Assembly (NCBI GenBank): GCA_013285915.1
Contig: JABDGS010000011.1
Location: 1-57,588 of the forward strand
Origin: Bacteroidota bacterium
GTDB lineage: Bacteria > Bacteroidota > Bacteroidia > Chitinophagales > Chitinophagaceae
Length of the DNA: 57,588 bases
Direction of reading: 5' to 3'
The notes beneath the pieces are model-generated. The model was not told the DNA's origin. It saw only the letters and a program-made list of their open reading frames with translations, and ran no database searches. Positions 1 through 8,900 of the stretch are shown here, one piece after another. A program made the translations under genes and the position numbers. Numbering within the stretch: the stretch's first letter is position 1; each line of letters opens with the position of its first letter.

Positions 1-640
1 GGCTGCGCACCCGCAGCTATCAAAGTCAGATGCCCAGGAAATTGTAAAATATATTTTAAGCCTTGCAAAGCCCAAGCCAGCTGCCTTACCGTTAAGTGGC
101 AGTTATACACCAAAAATTCCTGCTGATGCAAAAGATGGCGGTGTTGTTGTTATAAATGCTTCATATACCGACAAAGGTAACAAGGGCGCACCACGTTTAA
201 ACACCCAGCAGCAGCTTATATTAAGAACGCCGAAGATACCGGCAGGTACTGCAAAAATTTCGCAGGGGATACAAAAGTTCAAACTGCCCGACGGGCCTGA
301 AATGGTTATCGCAATGGGCAACAAGTCAAACATGTCGCTCAGCAATATTGATTTTACAGGTATTGACAGCATTGGTTTTAGTGTTATTGCGCCTAAGGAG
401 CAAATGTCAGCAGTCGGCGGCAAAATTGAGATACATCTTGATTCGCCATCAGGTACATTAATAGGTACCAGCCCTGAAATATTACAGGATAACTCATCTA
501 TTGCGCAAATAAAGCCAATGCCTGTAACAGCGGCGATAATGCCAACAACAGGTATGCATGATGTGTATTTTGTATTTACAAAAGATGGTTACAAAGGCGG
601 GGCGTTATTTATTGTATTTGATGTAACGTTTAAGAAATAG
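1..640 (+). CDS. C-terminal part of a PQQ-type sugar dehydrogenase/cytochrome c/CBM6-like protein (5' end outside window)
   Basis: The reading frame is open from base 2 to a TAG at 638-640, so only about the last 212 residues are present. The visible start (AAHPQLSKSDAQEIVKYILS) is the final helix of a cytochrome c domain; the haem-binding CxxCH would lie upstream of the window. A carbohydrate-binding beta-sandwich follows, with the motifs IEIHLDSPSG and HDVYFVF typical of CBM6-like domains. The same segments occur in the complete protein at 46529-49456 (MAAHPALSLNDARTIVNYIL; IEIHLDSPTG; QHDVYFVF), so the two are paralogues. This copy lacks the long Ala/Pro-rich insert present in the other one. 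The likely role is an exported sugar dehydrogenase passing electrons to cytochrome c. The catalytic domain cannot be seen here and is inferred from the paralogue. Confidence 0.85.
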   Translation, partial: AAHPQLSKSDAQEIVKYILSLAKPKPAALPLSGSYTPKIPADAKDGGVVVINASYTDKGNKGAPRLNTQQQLILRTPKIPAGTAKISQGIQKFKLPDGPEMVIAMGNKSNMSLSNIDFTGIDSIGFSVIAPKEQMSAVGGKIEIHLDSPSGTLIGTSPEILQDNSSIAQIKPMPVTAAIMPTTGMHDVYFVFTKDGYKGGALFIVFDVTFKK

Positions 641-647
641 AAATACA

Positions 648-736
648 TTGAACGCGGATTATAAGGATTAGGCAGATTAGCATGACTAATCAAAAAAATC
701 CTGGATATCAGTACAATCCTTTCAATCTGCGTTCAA
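648..736. repeat. Imperfect palindromic intergenic element (GAACGC-GATT type)
   Basis: The arms ttgaacgcggatt (648-660) and aatctgcgttcaa (724-736) are complementary except at one position. Between them lies AT-rich sequence with further GGATT/AATCC phrases. It fills the gap between the upstream stop and the next start and could form a hairpin. A related phrase recurs at 42570-42609. I read it as a dispersed intergenic repeat, not a gene. Confidence 0.5.
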
Positions 737-754
737 TCAAAAAAAAACTTTTTT

Positions 755-1750
755 ATGAATAACAGGAGAAGCTTTATAAAAAAAATGACTATAGGCGCTG
801 CTGGTGCAGGCCTGGCGTCTGCTATGCCTAAATGGCTATACGCAGAAACAGAAAAGAAAATGTTTTTTAAACTGGCTATTTCGCAATTTTCACTTGCCAG
901 TGATTTTTGGGCGAAGAAACTTGACCCGCTTGACTTTCCATCCAAAGTAAAAAAGGAATTTGATATAGAGGGGCTTGACTATTGTTCCATGTTTTTTGCA
1001 GATAAAGCAAAAGACAGCACATTCTTAAATGAACTAAAAAAACGTTCTGCAGATGCAGGCACCTATAACCTGCGTATTATGATTGATGGCGAAGGTGTGT
1101 TAGGCGACCTTACAGAAGCGACGAGATTGAAAGCAGTAGAAAACCATTACAAATGGATTGATGCCGCTGCAACGCTTGGCTGCCCTATGATACGCGTAAA
1201 TGTGGAAGGTGACGGAAACCCTGACGATGTTGCAAAAGCTGCAGTTGACAGCCTGGGCAGGTTGATTGAATATGGCAAGAAAGGCAATATTGATGTGATT
1301 GTAGAAAACCATGTAGGTATATCGTGCAACGCTGCATGGCTTGCGGGGGTAATGAAACAGGTTAACAGCAAACATTGTGGTACACTCGCTGATTTTGGCA
1401 ATTTTTGCATTAACCGCACCAAGCCCGAGGCGGCAACGATTGACGCATATATGAAAACAAAATGCCTTGAAGAATATGATAGGTATAAAGGCATTGCGGA
1501 ACTTATGCCTTATGCAAAAGGCATACACGCTAAAACGCATTTGTTTGATGATGCAGGCAACGATAAGGAAACTGATTTTACAAAGATGTTCAAAATTATA
1601 AAAGACTCAGGTTTTAAAGGCTGGGCCAGCATAGAATATGAAGGTGGTCTGCTAAAAATGTATAAACCAACGGATGGTTATCTTGGTAATGATGATGGTG
1701 TAAAAGCAACCAAAGCCCTGGTGCTTAAAGCTGCAGCCGCGGTAGCGTAA
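755..1750 (+). CDS. Exported TIM-barrel sugar phosphate isomerase/epimerase-like protein
   Basis: This is a 331-residue xylose isomerase-like TIM-barrel protein (AP endonuclease 2 superfamily). The N-terminus MNNRRSFIKKM followed by an Ala/Gly-rich hydrophobic stretch is a twin-arginine signal, so the enzyme is expected in the periplasm. Putative metal and acid residues of the fold sit in VIVENHVG (about residue 188), GTLADFGNF (about 212), GIHAKTHLFDD (about 255) and ASIEYEGG (about 293). The substrate is unknown. Such exported enzymes are often annotated as sugar phosphate isomerases, but a phosphorylated substrate is unlikely outside the cytoplasm, and keto-glycoside isomerase or lyase activity is an alternative. 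It follows a sugar dehydrogenase/CBM gene, the same pairing as at 46.5-51.8 kb, though its sequence is quite different from the two paralogues there. Confidence 0.85.
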   Translation: MNNRRSFIKKMTIGAAGAGLASAMPKWLYAETEKKMFFKLAISQFSLASDFWAKKLDPLDFPSKVKKEFDIEGLDYCSMFFADKAKDSTFLNELKKRSADAGTYNLRIMIDGEGVLGDLTEATRLKAVENHYKWIDAAATLGCPMIRVNVEGDGNPDDVAKAAVDSLGRLIEYGKKGNIDVIVENHVGISCNAAWLAGVMKQVNSKHCGTLADFGNFCINRTKPEAATIDAYMKTKCLEEYDRYKGIAELMPYAKGIHAKTHLFDDAGNDKETDFTKMFKIIKDSGFKGWASIEYEGGLLKMYKPTDGYLGNDDGVKATKALVLKAAAAVA

Positions 1751-2140
1751 TAAAATACATTGCTGCATTAAAATAGCTTGGCTAAACCATTAGGTTACGG
1801 GTAACACCCGAATTTACCAACTTTTATACCGAAGCTAAATTGATTTGGCGTATGTGTTTGAAAGTAAAATAAATGCAAGAGTAATACCCATTTGTAGCGG
1901 CCAAATACACCGTCGCTCATAACTTCAACGCTCAATGCCGGTGTGGTTTATAATGAGTTTAACCATACACGGACAAGTTGATCCGCTAAATGCCCCATTA
2001 ACTAAATGTGGCCACATTTAGTTTTTATTAACCTTATTTTTTGCCCTCACCTACAATTTTGCCTTTCCTGCCTATTTAACAATTGGTTTTTAAACCAAGA
2101 AGCTCTTCGTAGGTCAATAATGCATTAAAATTATTATAGT
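1751..2140. other. Intergenic region (390 bp)
   Basis: No coding frame is convincing here. The only structured part I see is the perfect palindrome at 2000-2023, listed separately. A five-base stem at 1798-1810 (cgggt/acccg) is too weak to interpret. Confidence 0.5.
2000..2029 (+). terminator. 24-bp perfect palindrome followed by T-run
   Basis: Arms aactaaatgtgg (2000-2011) and ccacatttagtt (2012-2023) are perfectly complementary with no spacer, and a TTTTTATT tract follows on the plus strand. It could terminate the transcript from the TIM-barrel gene 250 bp upstream, or be a dyad operator for the LTXXQ gene 118 bp downstream. An uninterrupted dyad with a GGCC centre is slightly more operator-like, while the T-run favours a terminator. 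Confidence 0.4.
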
Positions 2141-2809
2141 ATGAAAAGATTAGTAACTCTATTTTCAGCCCTGTTTCTTATTGCAGGACTGGCATCGGCG
2201 CAAACTGCTGACTCTGCAGCCCACCATGGTTTTGGTGGCAGAAAAATGGCCATGCACCGCCGTGGCGGTTTTGATAATACACGCAGGCTTAATTTAACAG
2301 ACGATCAAAAGAAACAGATGAAAGCTGCAAATGATGATTACCATAAGCAATTAGCAGCACTGCAGGGCAATGATAAAATATCGCTTGGTGATTATAAAAC
2401 CCAACTGGCTGCATTGCATAAAAGCCATCGTGAGCAGGTGAGCAGCATTTTAACTGATGACCAGAAAAAAATGATGGCAGACGGAAGGAAAAGATTTAGC
2501 GGGCGCATGCATAATGCAAACGCTGCAAATCTTGATAAGATGAAACAAAACCTTGGCCTTAGTGACGACCAGGTTGCCAAAATAAAAACCCAGCGTGAGC
2601 AGCTGCATACCCAATTGCAAAGCCTGCACAGCGACAGCACTCTGTTGCCTGCGCAAAAAAAGGAAAAAGTAAAAGAACTTTTTGCCGCGCAAAAAGAGGA
2701 AATAAAATCAGTGCTTACAGCTGACCAATATGCAAAATTACAAAGCCTGCAAAAACAACGTATTAACCGCATGCGGCGCATTGATGGCGATAAATTGCAG
2801 GTAAAATAA
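2141..2809 (+). CDS. LTXXQ-motif periplasmic protein (Spy/CpxP-like)
   Basis: The protein has 222 residues with a Sec signal peptide (cleavage near GLASAQ, about residue 20). The mature part is a basic, Gln/Lys-rich helical protein with repeated LTxxQ-type motifs: NLTDDQKKQM, ILTDDQKKMM, LGLSDDQVAKI and VLTADQYAKL. This is the hallmark of the Spy/CpxP family of small envelope chaperones or stress sensors, which form an alpha-helical cradle; many Bacteroidota proteins of this type have no assigned role. Four copies suggest two tandem hairpin units. It stands alone, converging on the glucan synthase gene, with strong hairpins after the stop. The family call is firm, the function is not known. 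Confidence 0.8.
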   Translation: MKRLVTLFSALFLIAGLASAQTADSAAHHGFGGRKMAMHRRGGFDNTRRLNLTDDQKKQMKAANDDYHKQLAALQGNDKISLGDYKTQLAALHKSHREQVSSILTDDQKKMMADGRKRFSGRMHNANAANLDKMKQNLGLSDDQVAKIKTQREQLHTQLQSLHSDSTLLPAQKKEKVKELFAAQKEEIKSVLTADQYAKLQSLQKQRINRMRRIDGDKLQVK

Positions 2810-2836
2810 AATTTAAGGGTCGTTGCTAACAAAACC

Positions 2837-2860
2837 CAATACTTACGGTAATAAGTATTG
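2837..2860. terminator. Hairpin downstream of LTXXQ gene
   Basis: A perfect 9-bp stem, caatactta (2837-2845) with taagtattg (2852-2860), encloses a six-base loop. It is AT-rich with no T-run after it, so it probably supports the stronger hairpin just downstream and does not terminate on its own. Confidence 0.4.
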
Positions 2861-2872
2861 TAATTACACCCA

Positions 2873-2912
2873 AATGGCCGCCCGGAAAGTTTTCCGGGCG
2901 GCCATTTTATTT
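2873..2912. terminator. Strong bidirectional rho-independent terminator
   Basis: A GC-rich perfect inverted repeat, aatggccgcccggaaa (2873-2888) and tttccgggcggccatt (2891-2906), is followed by TTATTTTT on the plus strand and preceded by A-rich sequence, giving T residues on the minus strand. It lies between two convergent stop codons (2809 plus, 2927 minus), so it can end both transcripts. Confidence 0.85.
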
Positions 2913-2926
2913 TTCATGCAATAATT

Positions 2927-5900
2927 TTATTTATCCACCATTTCCTCGCTAAGAAAGTCTATATACTGTTTCTCTTTATCGGGATTTATTTTAATAGCAA
3001 CAGAATGCTCTTTGCGGTCGTCCTGCAGATGTACTAATTTATCATTCTGCATGTTATCATCAACTAATACCTGCATTTCGTCATCAGCAGTTGCTTGTAC
3101 GTTTATATAATAAACAGTATTATTAAACCTGTAATGAATTGTAAACCCTGGCCAGCCCGGCGGCAGGCACGGTTCAAAGCTTAACGTATTATGTTTACGT
3201 TTTAAGCCAAGTACCCATTCAATAATCAACTGGTACATCCATCCGGCTGAGCCGGTATACCATGTCCAGCCGCCACGGCCTGTATGTGGTGCAACACCAT
3301 ATACATCCCCTGCCATTACATAAGGTTCGGTTTTATAAACTGCAATTTCATCCGCATTGCCTCCGTGGTTTACCGGGTTTACCAATTGCAGCAATTCATA
3401 GCATTTATCCCTGTCGCCGGCCTTGGCAAAGGCCATAATGGCCCAAATAGCAGCATGGGTATACTGACCACCATTTTCCCTTACACCCGGCAAATACCCC
3501 TTAATATAACCAGGCTCAAGGCTTGATTTATCAAATGGCGGATCCAGCAATTGTATTATTTTTTCTGTCCGTTTAACAAGATGCGTATTTAACGATTCCA
3601 GTGCGGTGTGTACGCGGTCAACTTCACCCGCGCCCGAAATAACAGACCAGCTTTGCGAAATAGAATCTATACTGCATTCCTGGTTGGCTGCAGAGCCAAG
3701 TGGTGTACCATCGTCGAAAAATGCGCGCAGGTACCAATTGCCATCCCAGGCATTATCATTAATATTTTTGCGAAGCGTGTTAGCCTGCTCGCGGCATTCA
3801 TGTGCAAACCCATCATCATTATGCAGGGCGGCAACTTCAGTAAAACCGTTCAATACCTCGTACAAGAAGAAGGCCAGCCAAACACTTTCACCTTTGCCAT
3901 CTTTGCCAACCATGTTCATACCATCATTCCAGTCACCCGCGCCAATCAGCGGCAACCCGTGTACGCCAAAGCGCAGTCCGTGCTCAACAGCACGCCTTGC
4001 ATGCTCATACAACGATAGTTTTTGGTCTGAAACATTTGGCAGGTCGTAATAAGATTCTTCGTTTGCGTTAACTGGCCTTCCTTCCAAATATTTCACTTCT
4101 TCATCCAATATCTGCTTGTCGCCAGTTACAGCAATATATTTTGTCAGCACAAAAGGCAACCACAAAAAGTCATCTGAACAATGTGTTCTTACCCCTCTGC
4201 CAAGTGGCGGGTGCCACCAGTGCTGTGCATCACCTTCCTTAAACTGGCGGGATGCTGCCAGCAATATTTGCCTGCGTGTAAGCCTTGCGTCTGCATGAAT
4301 AACGGCCATAACATCCTGCAACTGGTCGCGGAAACCAAATGCTCCGCCCGATTGATAAAACCCGCTGCGCCCCCACAGCCTGCACGAAATTACCTGGTAT
4401 AATAGCCACCCGTTGGCAAGAAAATTTAAAGCTGTATCGGGGGTATCAACCTGTACAGTGTTAAGTGTGCGGTTCCAGTAATCGTTTACCTTTTGTAAGG
4501 CGGCCGATGCATTAGTACCGCGCAAGTCACGTATCAATTCGCGCGCTTTTAAGGTATCCTTCGCCGCCCCCAGCTTAAATACAATTTCTTTTTCGGCGCC
4601 ATCTTCCAAATCGAATGAAACCTGTATGGCCGTGCATGGGTCAAAACCAGCGCCATACTTTCCCGATAGGCGTGTGCGCCTCATGCCATCCGGGTCGCTC
4701 AACGATCCGTTTCTTCCTATAAATTCATTCCTGTCTGTAGTAAATGATTTATTGGGTTCGTTAGCATCAAAAAAGGCAATGCGGCTGGTAAATTCTGAAT
4801 TATAGCAGTTGCGGGAAAACAACACGTCGGTATCACCGTCCATTTCCGTTACCACATGCATCAGCGATTTTGGCCGTAAATCCCCAAGCACCCATTCTGC
4901 ATAGCCTGTAGCCGAAAGCTTCCGGTGCCTGCCGCTGCGGTTGGTTATTTTTATAACAGTATATTTTACAGCAAGTTCAACATCAACAAAAACTGTTGTT
5001 TGGGTAACAATACCTGTTTCACCATGTTCAAAAACACTGTAACCAAAGCCGTGACGGGTGATATAAGATGTTTTACCACGTTTTGGAAATGGCATAGGCG
5101 ACCAGAAATGGCCGGTCCTTTCATCACGTATATAAAACGCCTCGCCGCCTGTATCGCTTACCGCATCGTTGTTCCATGGGGTTAGCCTGAACTCATGCGC
5201 ATTTTCATTCCATGAATACGCGGAACCGCCCTCAGATACAACTGTACCAAAACATTGGTTAGCAATAACATTTATCCATGGTGCAGGGGTATTTTTTGCC
5301 GTCGACGTAATAACAACATATTCCTTCCCATCCGGGGTAAAGCCGCCGTAGCCGTTATTAAATACCAGGTTTGGTAATGCTTGTATGGGCTCAGCCTCCT
5401 GTGGTAAAACAGCTGACGGGGTAAGGTAAGGAATCGCTCCCTTGGGTTGTATGCGGGCATTTACCTGGTCATATAAGGTGCCCTTATCGTCTGAGATTAT
5501 TACACGCGCTACCGTTTGCAGCAACACCCGGTCATCAAGGTTTATTTGGTCAGCAGGCCTTACAAATATGCGCCCATTACCATTATTATCCTGCGTATTG
5601 TAGCCTGCCGCAATTATGCCCTGTATCTGTTCCTGCAGCACCTGCCTGTAGCCGGTGTGGTCTTCATTCCAAATTACAAGGTCAACTTTTAACCCCTTCA
5701 AATTCCAATAAGCATAGGCCTGCACCATTTGCTTAACCAAAGAAATATTATCCTGGTTACCTACCTGCAACAACACTATGGGCAGATCGCCGGAAATAGA
5801 ATAACTCCAAAGCGAAGATTGCCCCCTGTTATTTTTTGCGAGTGTAGAAGGGTTAGCACGTAAAGCGGGGTTAACATATACTATTGAACTTGCCAGCCTG

Positions 5901-8900
5901 CCATACAACTGTGCATCAGCTTCAGAAGCGTTTATTTGCCTTAACACCACCTGGCTGTGTGTCCATGCAAGCTCAAAAGCACGGTCACGCAAATGCTTAT
6001 CCTGGTATTTATCTATTAATTGCCCGCAAAGCTCACGGTTATCCGTCATACCTGTTATAATATCAATAGTTGCTGTATCATCTTCATCCAATACTATTGA
6101 ATAGCGTATGGCAACTATTGGGTCAAGCACAGACCCTTTTGAGCCGGATAACGGATCAGTGCTGTACATGGCAGCCGGGTTTGCAGGCGTGTTGCCGCGG
6201 CCTATAAATTTATCACGGTCTGTCTCGTATGAAATATTTTTAACATTAACGCCGCTTGCACGCACCAGGTGAAATAAATAGGGAGGTTGATCATCATGCT
6301 GCCTTGGCCTGCGGGTGCAAATAATAGAACGTTGCTTTGGAAGAATTTCGGTTTGAATAAAAAGGTTGGCAAAGGCGGGATGGGCTGCCTCAGCAGCAGG
6401 GGGCACCATAACAACCTCAGCGTAACTTGTTACATCTATTCTTCTTTTTTTGTTTGAACGGTTGGTTATTTGTACACGCCTTATTTCTATGTCATCTTCA
6501 GGTGAAACAATTATCTCTGTATGTGTTTCAAGGTCGTCATCACGGCGGCGGAATTCAGCCCTGCCTTGCGAAAATACAGCTTCATAATTTTTTGCTTCCT
6601 TACCGGTTGGATGATAGGCTGTTGACCAAAATTCACCGTTATCTAAGTTGCGTATATAGCAAAATGTTCCCCAGTTATCGCAGGTACCATCTTCGCGCCA
6701 GCGGGTAACCGCATTATTCTTCCAGCGGCTGTAGCCACCACCAGCATTAGTAACCACAACATGGTATTGCCCGTTTGAAAGCAACTGCACTTCAGGGGCA
6801 GGTGTAGCAGGTGTTTTTATTACACGCATTTCTGCTGACGGCGATACGGCGGTAACAGCAGAACTATCGGTTGTAGATGAATAAAGCCCTGTTGTTTTTG
6901 GTATTTGTTCCTGCAATAACAACAATGTTGCCTGGAACTGCGGTTCAGCTTCAAACCGCTTTTGCATTAGTTGATCAAGCAGCAAATATTCAAGCGCCAA
7001 CAAAGCCATGCCCTGGTGGTGGACCATGAATGTTTGAATAAGCACATGGTTTTGCCCTCTTGGCAACCGGGCAGGTGTGTAATCAACAGACTCATAAAAA
7101 CCAAACCGGTTTTCAAAACCAAGGCCATTTAGTTTCTCAAGGTTATTATACGCAGCTTCCGGGTCAACCATTAATGACATTACAGTTGCGTAGGGCGCTA
7201 TCACCCTGTCTTCGCCCAATCCCCGCTTAAAACCAAGGCCGGGCACGCCAAACGCACGATATTGATAATTGAGCGAAGCATCTACCATGTTGTAGCATGA
7301 TTCAGATACGCCCCATGGCATGTTATTTTGCCGGCCGTATTCTATCTGCCTTTTTACAACACCCCTGTTTGTGTGGTCTATCAATGTGCTTTCGTAAGAC
7401 GGCATTACAAGGTTAGGCATCAGGTACTCGAACATTGAACCGCTCCATGAAAGCAATACAGGTGTACCGGCAGCGTTGGTTAGCCTTCTGCCTAAAGCAA
7501 ACCAGCTTTCCTGTGGTATTTTACCCTGCGCAATTGCTACAAATGAACATAGCCGCGCTTCAGAAGCGAGCAGATCGTAAAAGCTATTATCACGCCTGTG
7601 TTCTTCAACATTGTACCCTATTGCCAGCAGGTGCTGAGATTTATCGTAAAGAAAATCATATTTCATATCTGCTGCCATATTAAAACATTGCACCGCAAGC
7701 ATGTTAAGGGTATTTATTCTTTCTTCAGCAATGCGGGCGGCAGTTGCCATTGCAGCTGCGTAGTTATTAAGCCAATTGTTTTCTTCAACTGTGTTTTGTT
7801 CAGCGCGTAACCTTACAATTTCCCCTTCGGTTTCATGTTTTTGTGCTGCCAGTCCATACATGCTTGGCACAGTGGTAAAGCCCGGCAGGTGTGCAAATTT
7901 TTCAGGTACCGCTATTTCGCTAAGCCACGGCGCCATCATACTTATTTCCTCTGTCACGCACTTCAATTGTTTTTCAAGTGCACACACCCACCAGTACATA
8001 TCTGATTTATGGTTTATCTCGCTATCAGCGATAATCGTAGTGCATCTTGCGCTTATTTTTTCAAAGAAGCTTTTGTAGTCCTGCAGGGTATGCAGCGCTG
8101 TTGAAGCAGCCAACTCAACATCCTGTTCCAGTTCCATCCAGGCATTTGTTTCGCCGCCCTTAGTTTTTTCGTTTATAACCCTTATGGTATCAAGCAATCC
8201 CTCAAGCAGTTTTTTATCTGCTGTTTTTTGATTTGCCAATGTTAACAATCCCTGCCTTAATGTTAGAAGATGGCCTGCAAGGTTACCGCTGTCAACTGTG
8301 GAAATATACCTTGGTTGCAGTGTTTTCAGGCTAAGTGTATCGTACCAATTATAAAAGTGCCCGCAATAGCGCTCCAGCATGTTCATGCTGTTCAGCGTAT
8401 TGGTTATGCGTTCAATTAGCTGTGCGGTTGTTATGTAGCCAAAATCGTGTGCAGACAGGTTGCCAAGCAGCGCCAACCCCATGTTTGTGGGCGACGTGCG
8501 GTGTGCCGTAACTGCGATTGGATGATTTTGATGATTATCTGGCGGCAGCCAGTTATCATCCGCAGTAACAAAATTTTCAAAAAAGCCCCAGGTTTTGCGC
8601 GCAAGCCTGCGCAGGTAAATTAATTGCTTTGCATTAAGCTTTGTTTTGTTGGATAACAGCGGCCTGCCAAGCAGCCACACAATAGCAGGGCAAAGTGCCC
8701 AGCTTATTATAAAAGGCACGGCAACAATAAGCGTTAGCGGCGAATATTTGCTTACAAATACCAGGTTTGCCAATGCAATAAAAGGTGCAAACCACATAGC
8801 TTTATATACTGCAAAAAGGTTTTTATAACTTTTACTTTTTGCAGCAAAACCACTTGGGTTCCACTCAAGTAAATGCCGGTGTGTAATAATAAGACGCCAC

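Noticed and set aside
7435-7683. Plus-strand frames inside the glucan synthase gene
   Set aside because: They are antisense shadows of a clearly conserved coding region; the same holds for the many other small frames opposite large genes.
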